This document shows, piece by piece, positions 11,122-22,017 of a stretch of 64,000 bases of DNA. Made by a program: the position numbers and the translations under genes. The notes below the pieces were generated by a model that was not told the origin of the DNA, ran no database searches, and was given only the letters and a program-made list of their open reading frames with translations. The number at the start of each line of letters is the position of its first letter. Within the stretch, counting starts at the first letter, position 1. Origin of the DNA: Jaapia argillacea MUCL 33604 (Eukaryota > Basidiomycota > Agaricomycetes > Jaapiales > Jaapiaceae); assembly GCA_000697665.1 (NCBI GenBank), contig KL197775.1:1-64000 (forward strand). The letters are read 5' to 3'.

Positions 11122-12247
11122 ATGCCTCGCAAAGACGCCTCCTCCGTTCCAGTATCAGCTCAATCCCAACAAGACGCCGTCTCCGAAGGTCTCGATAACT
11201 TCGAACTCCCGAAAGCTCTGGTCACAAAGCTCGCAAAGTCCTCCGTCCGTTCCCTTTCCACTCGCTCAGAACACCAGTGGCCTTTCACTAACCAAGGCCG
11301 TGTGTTTTAGTTGCCAGAGAATGCAAAGTTCCAGAAGGAAGTCGTTTTGTCGTTGTTGAAAGGATCGACCGTGTTTATCAACTATCTAGGTACCCGTCCT
11401 CTACTTGACCACCACTTCGGCATAACTGACGCGCTTGGTAGCTGCGACGTATGTCTCTCCTCCCTTGTCGAACTTGTTCATTTACCTTGGTTTATTCGGA
11501 CCCTTAGGGCACACGATATCGCCCAATCAAAACAGCATAAATCAGTCTCTGCTTCAGACGTTCTCAAAGCTCTTGAACTACTCGAGTTTGGTGATATGGG
11601 TGGGATGTTGCAGAGCGAATTACAAGGTCCGTCGACGTGTCCTTCGCCCCACCACTCCTTTCCTTATTATCTTTCCACCCACTCTCATTTCACCTCGATT
11701 CATTAAGTACTTACCTTCATCCCCTCGAACAGCCTACCGAGACATCCAAAAACGTACCAAACATACACACGCGCATACATCCGCATCCACCGGCGCATCC
11801 ACCCCCGCACAGTCATCTGCACCAACGGCTGTGCCTTCCGCCAAGGGCAAAGCCAAAGAAGTAGATGGACAGGTCCGACCGGCTAGTGTAAAGGGCAAGG
11901 GCAAGAACACCTTGATCATCCCTCCCCAACATCAACCACCAATCCAGCACCATCACCCAGAACAGTCGATATCGACCCGAGGTCCGACGGACGAAGATGC
12001 AGAGATGTTCGATGGGGATGTGGAACCGCAACGTCGTCAAGAAGAGGAAGAGTTCGAAACGGAGGGTGAAGGGGAGGGTGGGTTGGGGCCTGAGGAAGAA
12101 GAGGATGATGCGGAGGATGAGGAGGAAGAAGAGGGCGGGGAGGGTGAGGAGGAGGTTGATATGATGGTTGTTGAAGATGAGGAAGTTAGGAGGGATGGGA
12201 AGGTGTTAGATGGTGTTGGGGTTGGTGGAAGCGAGGGGGACGAGTGA
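11122..12247 (+). CDS. DPB4: DNA polymerase epsilon histone-fold subunit (Dpb4/POLE3)
   Basis: Exons 11122..11244, 11311..11389, 11442..11448, 11508..11626 and 11733..12247 give 280 residues. The histone fold spans about residues 24-110: LPKALVTKLAKSSLPENAKF, then VLSLLKGSTVFINYL, AATAHDIAQSKQHKSVSASD and VLKALELLEFGDM. This matches the fold of POLE3/Dpb4, and AYRDIQKR follows as in the human protein. The partner is a Dpb3/POLE4 histone fold, for binding DNA at the replication fork and in chromatin remodelling. The tail is long, with a Ser/Thr/Ala/Pro-rich linker and a very acidic Glu/Asp run, also known in family members. Oddities are a 7-nt third exon, a GTCCGT donor in introns 1 and 4, and a GTACCC donor in intron 2. 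The canonical branch site CTAAC is seen in intron 1. Confidence 0.92.
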
Positions 12248-12322
12248 TGTGAAGTATTGCTGACCTAAATGCCTCATAACGGATTACGAGCGGGTACGGT
12301 TGGGGCTTTGGGTACACCAGCT

Positions 12323-12342
12323 GGGACATGACTTCATGTCCC
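12323..12342. other. perfect hairpin downstream of DPB4
   Basis: GGGACATGA and TCATGTCCC form 9-bp arms around a CT dinucleotide, 75 bases after the DPB4 stop codon. It may be a 3'-UTR structure; the function is unknown. Confidence 0.5.
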
Positions 12343-12789
12343 TAGTCAACCGGTCATAAGATGCTTAGGTTCGCTGGGCGAAATCAGCCCCGTATCTTTT
12401 CTTATTGTCAGTCGCAGTCACATTAGTATCTACGCCCCGAGATGACAAGACGATCAGAATCCACTGGCCGCAATTCTATTGGGTTCAGAAAATGTAATTC
12501 TCATGTGCTGCTCCAACACCGACAAGAAATCGATATCGATGTAGTCCTGAGATTGCTAAGGTACCGGTATACGGATGGTCCTATGCAAAGGCGTGGAGCG
12601 CAAGACCTACCGTCCGCCGACAATATCACCTCCCATAACTTGAAGTTGAACGCATCGAATGAGCGAATAGTACCAAAGATACACGCAAAGCCAGGATGTC
12701 CTCACGCTCCCCCACCTTGAACTCTCGCCGTCTCCCTCCATAGGAAGTACCGAGGACAGCATGAAGAGCTGCTGTAGGCCCTTGGAGAA

Positions 12790-12878
12790 TTAGGTCCTAA
12801 ACCCAAGCCCAGTCATAAGCGCATGCCTCAAAACTTCCGACGAAGTCCCATCACCCTTCAACACACCCATCTCTCCCA
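12790..12878 (-). pseudogene. 3' end fragment of a third HNH gene
   Basis: The last 28 codons of an HNH_2-type gene lie directly behind the stop of the intact copy. The frame reads EMGVLKGDGTSSEVLRHALM followed by TGLGFRT and a stop. It resembles the C-terminus of the unit-2 gene (GVLKDDGTSFDVLRHALM) more than that of its neighbour (GVLASDGTSSDILHHALM). It looks like a truncated tandem copy, or a leftover tail after replacement of the gene end. Confidence 0.75.
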
Positions 12879-12884
12879 TCTACA

Positions 12885-14157
12885 TCAACGAATAGTAATA
12901 CCTCGGGAACCACGGGTCATGAGTGCATGATGAAGAATATCTGATGATGTGCCATCACTCGCCAATACGCCTATCTCTTCCATGTCTTCGTGGATTCGAT
13001 CGATATATTCACCCGCCCCAGACAGTTGAGCAACTTGAGCACAAACTCCATGCAAAGCCAGCAGATCTGGAGACGGCAGGGGTAACTTGACGGCATCAGG
13101 GGTAGTGAACGTGACTCGATCCACATGCGGCCGCAAGACGAGAAGGAGGATCAAGGGATCGGCGGTTCGAATCTTGTAGCAATTCGGTGTAGCCTGTGCA
13201 TCAAAAGGTTAACAAATTATAGTATCGAGTTCAGATGGGCTCGTGAACTGACTGTTTTTTCGAACCAAAAGCCCAAACGATCAAAGTAGTCGTGAACATC
13301 GTGATGCAACGTCATCACATTGAACAAAGAATGGACTTTCTCGCCATTCAAGTTGTCGACAGTGTATCCGAATCGCTTCAAGACAGCCAACACAGACGCC
13401 GAATGATCCCTCTGCGCAAAGATGCAGTGGGATCAAATTTTAGAAAACTGGGGAGTACTTGGCATACCTTATCGCCGGAGGAGTTTGCGCCAACGTTGAA
13501 ATACGTGGAATCTGGCACAATATGGGCACACTCAGTGTTCACTATGCCTCTAGCCAACACTATTTCCTCTACTGACACGTTTGGCCTAGCTGTTTCATCG
13601 TACACCCCAGTGACGACGCATCGAAATCCGTCCCTGATGAGGGCCTGAATGAATTTAGCAGAGGAATCAGAGAAGAATTCCGTCGCTAACTCACCTGATG
13701 CTTCGCTTGACTGTGGTGTTTAGGTGCCTCTGTGATCTTGGCGACCATCGTTGCCCTGTCCTGATCGAAAGAAGGTCGACTTGGATATGAGCTCGGCGCT
13801 GGCGTCCTCAATTTCAATTTCTTGACTGATCAACGATCAGCGGGTAAAGCGCAGTGTATGTGCGGATTACTCACAAGGACGAATGAAATAATCAAAAAAA
13901 CACTCCCCCAGCTCTGAAAGCGCTTCAAAGTCCCTCTCACAAGATTGGATGACTTTGACTATTTCGTGCCGAGCGGATAGGGAAGGTGCATATATGATCA
14001 AGTAACCTAATATACGTGCGTACATGAGCTCGAGTTCGCCCGCGGTGGTGGTGGTTGTGGCGTGCTCTTCGAAATTCAGGCAGGTTTTGTAGGCGCTAGT
14101 CGTATAAGAGTCTAGGTGATAGTGTTCAGCGGCGTCGGGAGGTAGTGCAGTGGGCAT
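12885..14157 (-). CDS. HNH_2-type nuclease domain protein, unit 1 copy
   Basis: Five exons, complement(12885..13193, 13253..13411, 13468..13644, 13695..13825, 13875..14157), give 352 residues. The N-terminal 94 residues form a helical domain of unknown role. The central part carries the HNH signature as in fungal HNH_2 proteins: RCVVTGVYD, then ECAHIVP with the first His, then NVMTLHHDVHDYFD with Asn and the final His. C-terminal blocks NCYKIRTADP, LPLPSPDLLALH and EYIDRIHEDM match the family. Nuclease activity is inferred; in Agaricomycetes such proteins are numerous and uncharacterised. All five exons and four intron positions match the unit-2 copy. Exon 1 is much better conserved between copies (about 80 of 94 residues) than the linker exon 2. 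A tail fragment of a third copy lies just downstream. Confidence 0.85.
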
Positions 14158-14774
14158 GATTGAATAGTGGTCAGGAGGAAGCAGACGGCGACGGAAGGAA
14201 ATCAAGAAAGACAGTAGGGTAAAAACAATGTTTATATTAGTGTAAAATAGCTGAGGATATCGTAGAGTTGTAGGGGGCCTTTCCCTGTCTAAAGTTGCAC
14301 AGCGAGCGAGGAGCGAGTCAAGCGATCAAGGCGAAGGATGGTGCCTGGACTCGGACGCTATTCTGTGTTACACGTCACATCACGTGCCTGGCCGAGTCAC
14401 AGTGCGCGTCCCTATGCCTCCGAGTCAATCCTTCGGAAGAGTGAGGTCCGAGAGCGAGCGACGCGAGGCTTGGTCACGAGATGGAGATTTGGGTAACAAT
14501 AGATATCACAGGCTACGTGCTCTCTGGCCTGCCAGTAGGGACAGACTCAAGCCAGCACCATGTAGCTAGATATATGAAAAGAGTACTTAGATCGTAGAGA
14601 GATGTACGGAAACAGACACGAAATAGGGAGTAGGTGGGCGGGAAAGGAAATCTGCAGAGACGAGCAATGCTGCGAGCGATGCTTGAGACGACAAGGCACA
14701 CACCAAACAATGCACTATCCAGCATACTCAGCTTGCGGGTATAAGTAAGAGCTGACGAGAAGGCCCAGGCTCAA
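14158..14774. other. 5' flank of HNH copy, then unit-1-specific sequence
   Basis: Up to about 14410 the sequence matches the 5' flank of the unit-2 HNH gene (26037-26290), including GAGGATATCGTAGAGTTGTA. From about 14410 to 14774 it has no counterpart in unit 2, where the amidase body lies instead. No gene is seen. Confidence 0.5.
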
Positions 14775-14956
14775 GCGATGGTGCTCTCCCTTGGCTCGAA
14801 TACTGGTGCTGAGGTGTTGGAGAAGGAGAGGAGGGATAAGGGATCCGGAGAGGTAAAGTCGAAATCTGGAGATGAAGCTTTGATGATCGTAGTGCAGGAA
14901 ATCGTGACCAATAGCGCCAGGTGGAAATTGGATGGATGGTTGAGTTGTGCGACCAT
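14775..14956 (-). pseudogene. amidase relic, 5' end only
   Basis: The ATG at 14956 and about 60 codons match the N-terminus of the unit-2 amidase: the signal-peptide region (FHLALLVTISCTTIIKASSP), then DFDFTSPDPLSLL and APVFEPRESTIA. Homology stops at 14775, where the unit-2 gene continues for another 1.75 kb. The Lys-Ser-Ser catalytic region is therefore gone and unrelated sequence follows. The upstream flank still matches the unit-2 promoter region. Confidence 0.85.
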
Positions 14957-15499
14957 CGTGGCTCGGACACGTCCAGACAACAAAGGAGATCTATCGCATA
15001 TATATGGCCATATCTTCCTTATCTTTCTGCGTGGAAGCTGAAGTCAAGATCATGGGCGATACGAAATCTACCGTAGGGATGGTTGGGAGACGGAGGTGGT
15101 ACTACCACCTCCGTAGTACGTACGTATGTCTCGGAGTCTAGGTAATTCTATTGGTCTCATTCGGCTAGATATGATAGGTAGAGGTGAGAATGGGGGTGAG
15201 GATAGGGTGGATGGGGGGTGTATTGGGAGGGTTGGTTGGTTGGTTGGGGGAAGGAGTTCTAGATTTTGGGCAGTTTATTCCACAGCGATATGAATAGCTT
15301 GAACAAGAGAAGTCGAAGCGTACCAGAGCACGACAGATGGTTAGGTCTATCACGATGTGTGGATAGTGGAGAAGGATTCAACTACATCCACTGCCCACAA
15401 TCGCCAACAGGAATTTCACGCCCTACGATTGATCGAACGACGAAAACCCACACGAAAATCCCGCAAAATACATGATATACAACATACAAGCCCAGATAA
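14957..15499. other. flank shared with unit 2, with a 25-bp palindrome
   Basis: The sequence matches 28447-28800 of unit 2 (ATCTTCCTTATCTTTCTGCG and GGGCAGTTTATTCCACAGCG are shared). At 15090..15114 there is a palindrome of 12-bp arms (ACGGAGGTGGTA and its complement) around one C; unit 2 has a single arm here. A run of TTGG repeats lies at about 15230-15246. The left border of the inverted piece is near 15480. Confidence 0.5.
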
Positions 15500-16373
15500 T
15501 CAACCCTTCTTCTCCTCTAATTTCCTACCACCCTCGTCATTCCCAACTTTCGGTCCTAACGGCCTATCACTCACAAGTTCACTCCTCCGCATAAGCTCCT
15601 TCACAGCTCCATCCAATAACCACCTCGCCCAAGTCTTATGCGTCCAACCAACCCACTCCGGAACCACCTTCCCATCCTCTTTCCCATCAACGGGGTTAAC
15701 CCTCTCATAATCATGGGCACACCCAAAACTAAGCACCCATTCACCCTCACCCTCCCCTCCTCCTCCACTCCGATCATCCATCATAACCTCCAAAGTATGT
15801 CTCCCCCCACTCATCAACCTAAACGGGTAACCCCAACTAGCGATCTTTTCAAAAAACCGGATGAGGGAAGGGGGGTTATGCCAGGACATCGTCAACGGTT
15901 GGACTGTGGATGGTGGGTCTTCTACTTTGAGGAAGGAATGGAGGAGTGGTTAAGATGGTGCGAATCCCAGAGAACCGGAATCACCGGATGGGTAGTGAAT
16001 TTTGTGAGGATACCGAATAATCGACCTTCGAATTCATGCGAGATGAACCCAAGAACACTTTGGCCCATTTCTCATTCAACGACTCCCCATCCCCATCCCC
16101 ACCCTTCTCCCCACCTTTAGCGCTCCGAGATGAGATGGGGAGTGCAGACCTCGGCACTCTAGCAATGAACACATCAGCATACCCGGCATGCACGTACTGA
16201 CTCTTCTTCTCACTCGGCACAGCGAGGAAATGAAAAGTACGAGTGGTGGTTAGGTGAGGAGGGAGTGCTGGGTATGTAGATGTTAGACGTTGGGATTCAG
16301 TGTAGATGTAGTAGCCTGGTGGACCGAGGAGCAGGATTGGGAGGAGACGTGGTTTGCAACCGAATCGGACCAT
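15500..16373 (-). pseudogene. protein X, unit 1 copy, disrupted
   Basis: This is homologous to the unit-2 gene at 28943..29811 but in opposite orientation. The N-terminal part starts MVRFGCKPRLLPILLLGPPG, and the C-terminal part contains FFEKIASWGYPFRLMSGGRH and WVLSFGCAHDYERVNPVDG. The two parts lie in different frames: one base is missing near the SSRM block, another near the GDSG block, and a stop replaces the Gln codon after GFAPS. The family is not recognised. The protein would have about 280 residues with a hydrophobic N-terminus and a Gly/Glu-rich loop. Confidence 0.75.
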
Positions 16374-16949
16374 GCAACGTACGAGTCAGAGTGGCGGGAG
16401 GGTACTGTGGTTGGTTACATTGTTTTTGAGGTTGGGTGAAGCGCTGGTGTGACTAGCTGGTACACAAGTCATCTCGGATCCGAAAATAAGGTTGATGGTT
16501 TTCGTTCCTGCTGGGATCAAGGGTCGATGAACTTGATTGCTTTGTGGGTTACATAGGTTCATCACAACCGTAGTAGAGCCATCCGAATCCGGCGGTAGAG
16601 AGTGATAGATAGACAGAGTACAATTCGACGCAGACGGAAGACAGATCTCGGTTCTAACAATACTCCAAATAGCCAATGGTGACGAGAAATTCCAATCGAG
16701 TGCGACACCTAGTAATCCTCAGGACCCTTGCGGAAGCATGGGGGACACGAAGTAGAAGACATGAATGGGACTGATCATATCAGTATACTTACCCAACGTA
16801 CAAATGAAAGAATCAACTTCCAAAGTTACAGTCTATCTCAAAATTGACGTCCCATGTGTTCGTCTCAACAGACTATACCTGGGGTGACCAAATATCATCG
16901 TCCTTGTGGCCGAACTCGCATCGTCACCACCCCCGTCGCTCCACTCAAC
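16374..16949. other. flank of protein X and protein Y, shared with unit 2
   Basis: Up to about 16505 this matches the reverse complement of 28808-28942. From there to 16949 it matches 29830-30146 in direct orientation, marking the right end of the inverted piece. Shared blocks include CCAATGGTGACGA and GAAGTAGAAGACATGAATGG. No gene is seen. Confidence 0.55.
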
Positions 16950-19751
16950 TCATCTGGTTTTGATGGCATTGACTGAACCCCCGAACCTACCAAACGACGA
17001 CGACGCATGAGTTGTTGGTAACTCCCAATGCTCGCATGTTAATCAACTCACCACTAGCAACCGAAGGGATAGGTAGAAAGGTCAACCGACAACTTTCATC
17101 TGGGTTTGTAATAGCTGCATAGAGCAAGTCGATGTCTTCGTTCGGTCTGCCATTGATTCCCTTCTTTTCTATGAAGGGTGGGAGTACACCTTCCGGCCAG
17201 TTGACGATCTCATAGCCACGTTTGATGACGAGAGCGTGGAGCTTGGACCACGGTAGCTTTGATACGTGCACCCCGGTCTCTACTGAGAAGGGTAGCAGGT
17301 CAGCAAAGAATAGCCAGTGTGATGAATGAACACGAACCAAGTTTGCTGAGTAGGTATTCTTTAATGGCAAGTACCCGTTTATCCCTTTCCCGTTGAGTTA
17401 TTCGGGGAGCAACATCGCTACCCACGAGAGGAAAGGTCACAAAAGATGGTTCCAGGTTCATAGTTTGTTCCTGTGATGGGCCTGCCGATGGGGGAGGAAG
17501 TGCCTGACTGGTAGCAATGGATTGATTACACCCTCTGAATCGTTTGACGAGGGATAGGTTACACTCACCATTGTTCTGAATCGTGGTCTGTTGACGCGTT
17601 GCCCTGAACCACATCAAGTTCTCTCCTTGCCAAGGCGAGCAGGTCTCCTCGCACTATTGGATCAACTCCTGGGCCCCGAATAATATCAAGGAACCGAGTC
17701 AGTGCCAGCTTTGCAGATTCCGATTGATTGATTGTGTCATGCCCCTCCGTAGGTACTGGTGCAATGATCATAGGATGCAGGCCTTGAACATTCATCGGAG
17801 CTATGGAGCCAAAAATTGATGTATTATCGATGTTCATTTGGGAATTGTCCCATCCCAGATCAAAGCCGGACGATGGAACATGATGATGAACTTCGGAAAG
17901 GGGAGGGCGAAATGCAGGGGCAAAGGAATGGCCGACCAGACGGTCCCACTGTCCTTGGAACGGCTCCTGAATAAGATCTACCTCTCCTTCGATTGGCAAG
18001 TTAATATCATTGTATGGATTGGGGTCATAAACCGCTGACGGGATTGGGGCACTGGTAGGCACACCGACGTCGAGGGTGGGGGTTAGGTCGGTATTCGAGG
18101 ATTCGGGGACAACAGAGCGGAGATTGCTGTCACCAGTATGAACCTCGTTAACAGGTGAGGTCCCTCTATAAATTGCGGGGGTATCATTCCGACCAAAACG
18201 TTTCTTGCAACTTTTGCAAGTTACCTCCTCATCGTCAGGGTCTGCAATACCAGAGAACTTGAACCCCTCGGATTTCTTCACAAAGATCATGACGGACGCA
18301 TACAAAACCAGAAGTGACTTTTCCCTGGACAGGTGGCAGGTGTGTCCCGACTCCACGATGCATCTGAGCAAGTTTGCTATCATCGGAGTTTCATCGACCT
18401 CCTGCAGACCTCGGAAGGCTCCAAGAACGGTCAGGATAGCTTTGAACCAGCGGAAGTCTTCATCGGCGTATCCTTTGCAGACAGCCCATACCACTACTCC
18501 AACATGTATATGAAGATTGGTGGATGAGGAAAGGGAGTTGGTACCAGGTGACGGTCGTGGTAGCTTGTCTGTCATCATGTCTCGAATTTTCTCCCAACAT
18601 TGGGTGGTGCGTGGGCACACGAGCCTATCTCTCCATTTTTCTGGATATAAATTGATCCATGCCAGATATTGGATAGATGGAGGTTCGACAGTAGCTCGAA
18701 GATGCTGACTCAGCTGGTTGTTGAATGTGTCCCATGAATCAGGTGTGAATAGCTCAGTTAGGCGGTCTACCCAAAAACCGGCCAATACAAGTTCGTGTTC
18801 TCGGTATTCATCAGAGAATTTGTCGGCAAGGATTGCCAGCAAAGCAGAGGATTCATCAGGATGTTCGCGGTCTCGGGAGTCGAGATATATCCTCCCTTTG
18901 ACAACCTGCGTGATATGCTGAAAGTCATCTGGAAAGTTGAACCACGACGGTGGCGTGTAGTCTCTGGGAACATTCATCTCAGGGACATGTGGCACGAAAC
19001 TCAAGTGGTTGACTCACATATGGCTACATTTTGAGCGATCCAAACAAATTACTCCAAGTTCGCCTTTGTCGTAGAACCAGAGCATGAAAGCATGCCAGCA
19101 CTCCAAGGTTTCTCCAGGTAGCCGATAGTTGTGGCACTTATGGTGCCTCCGATTCATTTCCCACCTGAAGCCGGAGAGCGTGGTTTGGCACGGGGGATAG
19201 ACACCGGTGAGTGGTTGTTGGTCGAAGCGTATATGGTGGAGTAGCTGGAAGGTCCTCATCGGCCGCCGACCTTCTCTCACCTGACGGTCTGCCACAGCAT
19301 TGGACATAGCTATAATCCAACGGATAGCGGTGAAACGTGTCTGGCGATCCGAGGTCTCCCTGACCCTACGCTGCCTCGCGACAGTCTCCAAGGAATGATG
19401 AGATTGCGAGGAATGCATGCGCTGGCGGAGAGCTTGGGCGACATCACGTCGGCTCTCATTCGACATACTGAGGTACAGAGGGCTATTTTTCCTCGGGTAC
19501 AACCCAGTTTTCCACTCCTCATCACCGTCTACCCACAACCAGGCATCCAGGTCCTCGTTGTTGCCTCGAATCACTTTTAGGAGGATTGTCCAGATCCGGT
19601 CCTCATCCTCAACCTCAACCTCAACCGCAAACCAGGTACTCAGGAGAGACCATAAGAACAACAGTCGGCACGATGGTATAATCTCTGAATCACCCTCGAG
19701 CTGTTTCAGAAGTTCTTCGTCATCCTTCAGAGAATAGTAAGGAACATCCAT
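16950..19751 (-). CDS. protein Y, unit 1 copy, unknown 850-aa protein
   Basis: Five exons, complement(16950..16972, 17052..17282, 17338..17507, 17569..18963, 19018..19751). Family unknown. The N-terminal third is basic and helical (ALRQRMHSSQSHHSLETVAR, then RFTAIRWIIAMSNAVADRQV) and ends with CWHAFMLWFYDKGELGVICL. The middle has PPSWFNFPDDFQH, TPDSWDTFNNQLSQHLRA and a lone CKSCKKRF pair, then a long acidic Ser/Pro-rich linker. The C-terminal exons hold YEIVNWPEGVLPPF and DIDLLYAAITNPDESCRL, a motif set that recurs in Agaricomycete proteins of unknown role. There is no signal peptide or membrane segment. A nuclear or regulatory role is only a guess from the linker and basic region. All four introns match the unit-2 copy in position and phase. 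The C-terminus is shorter because exon 5 stops after ten residues. Confidence 0.75.
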
Positions 19752-20649
19752 TGGACGTGAGATGCTATCCTCTGGAAGTATCGAGAGCGGAGTCGAGGTT
19801 CTTCAAAAGAATCGTGGACTTCAACTACGCGACGTCGAGCGGAGGGGAGTGGAAGATCAAGGGTGAGGTACGGGCAAATCGTGTTTGGTGGTGGTGGATG
19901 GTAACGGGGCAAATTGATAGGTGAAAGCGTGTGGGCTATGGTGTTGCGGAAGTGCAATGTTGGAAAAGCAGTGCGTTATCGAGGACAAACGTAGAACATG
20001 CAGAACCCACGAGGTGCCCATAAGCGCTGATGCCGAGTAAACGCCCACCGAGCTACCAGCGAGCGTCTATCACTTCCGGATACTGTGGCTCCAAGTCGAA
20101 GACCACATGCATTCCGTGTCAAGGCAAATGCTTCAGGAGAAAAAGCCGAACGGCATACAAAGATTGGGTGAGTATGTTGTATGCAGTGGGATCAAAGCAA
20201 GGTATGAGTGTCCCTGATCCTACGATGCAGATAATGAGAGCAAGGAATCGCAGTTAACTGAAGCATGGAGTCATGAGGGATTCAGGACAGGAGTTGAGGA
20301 GTTGAATGCCCGACATTTTCACATTCGGGCTCCAATAAAATAAACCCTGAGGAAAACAATCGCATAGCACTCAATGGAGTCCGAGTACCGAATCTACACG
20401 TTCGCAACACACACGAGACGGACTTTGAGCCTGATATCATAGTATTGTCGTAGTGCATAGAATACACAAATCAAATTGTACACGCAGCGAGCAAAACAAA
20501 AAAGGGGAATAACAAGGCCAAGACACCCAGCTATGAAACCTAAATCGCTACAAGTAGTCTCAGCCCAGAACATATCAGATTATTAAGCATGAACGTCGCA
20601 AACGAGGGAACTAACACAACGTCCCCACGGTTTGGCAAGTCGGCAGCCC
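19752..20649. other. spacer between protein Y and transporter relic
   Basis: It is similar to 33110-34033 of unit 2 in blocks (CGAGCGTCTA, GGAGAAAA.GCCGAACGGC, CAAATCGCT). Short open frames are not conserved between the units, so it is probably non-coding. Confidence 0.5.
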
Positions 20650-22017
20650 TTACACCTTGCGTTCGATAGATTTTTCCGAGGTGGTATCATGCGCCTCATG
20701 CTCCAGAGCTACAAGGCTTCCAGTTAGGATGTAACTGGAGGGTCGAAAGAGGATTAATGACGAACCTCGCTCGGTCCTCTCAATATATGCTCTACGCTGC
20801 TCGGCAGAGACCGAACCGAAGATGATGTCCATCTCAAGTGATCGACTTTTCGTCTCAAGGATGAAGCTACGGACTCCCGAGTCAGAACGAACCTCGGAGC
20901 CGAATGCCGAAAAGAGGTGGAAAGACATACAAAGCGAATACAGCCATCCCACCAATCCCACCAATCTTGATAGTAGCGAGCATGAGGAAGATGTTGAACC
21001 CGAGCTCGGTGACGAGGTTAGGAGTGACTTTTGATACCACAAAGTCTGAATTCACGATCGATCGGTTAGATTCCGAGTGACGGAAGAAAGGGTGGGTAAA
21101 GAGGTACTCCATAGCCATTGCGAACCGCTAGCGACCGAAAGACCATCTGACGGGTTCGGGTGGGGAAGATATCACCAACATATACTCATCTGCACCACGC
21201 AAAAAAAATCCCATCAGCCCTCATCGTCCAACCCCAAGCAGAAAAAATGCACTCGCGACAAAGGTCCCCAACCCATCGAATAGAAGCACACATAGATAGA
21301 CAACATCGCGGCCATACCCTTGTTAGCAGGAGGAGGGTTAACGCCCATAGTAGTTGGCGGTGGGTGAGCCTTCAAGATGGCTCCGATGATGAAGCGATGA
21401 TGAGGGCCAACCAACGAGTCTTTAAAGAGTGAGGTCCGCTCCCGGAATGAAGATGTTGTGAGAAAGATGCTGTCAGGGGAGTAATGACCAAGTGATTCGA
21501 CTAGGAAGAAGACGAATAGGGCAGTCGCTACTACTTTGACCATGCCGTAGATACCAGAGGCGAGGAGGGAATTTGTCGTTCCCGATCTAGGTGCAGATAT
21601 GAGAAGCAACGGGCGGAAGGAGGATAGGGATGGGGTGTAGAGAACGTACGGATTGGGAGATCTGAGCAGCGCGGTGCCGAACGGAGTTCTGCTCAGTCCA
21701 TGGTTGCAACAAGAAAAGCTCGAATGCGACAACGAACCGGATGAACCAGCCCCCTCCACAGAAAGCCTGCTTGATCCCAATCCTTGCCTCGAAGCCTTCT
21801 CCCCGTTGATAGATCCTTCCACATCAGTTCGAATAAGACGGCGATTCACGGCGGAGGTAGGCGAAGTTTGCCGTTACCCTCGAGAGGCTATGAAATATGG
21901 GAATTCTTTGACGAGAGGAGACGGAAGGCCGTCATTCTTGCTAGGACGAGTTGGAAATCGAAGGGCATACGCCAGATGTTGGGACCTATGTCCTGGAGAC
22001 CGACTCCCATTATGAAC
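20650..22017 (-). pseudogene. MFS sugar transporter relic, unit 1
   Basis: Homologous to exons 6-11 of the intact unit-2 transporter. The last exon is nearly identical (ALEHEAHDTTSEKSIERKV at 20650-20710), and blocks such as FGSVSAEQRRAYIERTERG, FVVSKVTPNLVTELGF and TNSLLASGIYGMVKVVATAL remain. The first five exons, with the N-terminal membrane helices, are absent: homology stops at 22017. Inside, the RLALMISALGMG block is replaced by unrelated sequence near 21410-21500, and the frame is broken in several places. Confidence 0.85.

Larger units (their letters stand above)
12381..22017. repeat. segmental duplication, unit 1
   Basis: This segment is collinear with 23948..35380. Homology starts at GAAATCAG (12381 and 23948) and ends inside the transporter gene (22017 and about 35380). 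It contains the intact HNH and protein Y copies and relics of amidase, protein X and transporter. The segment around 15480..16505 is inverted relative to unit 2. Confidence 0.88.
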
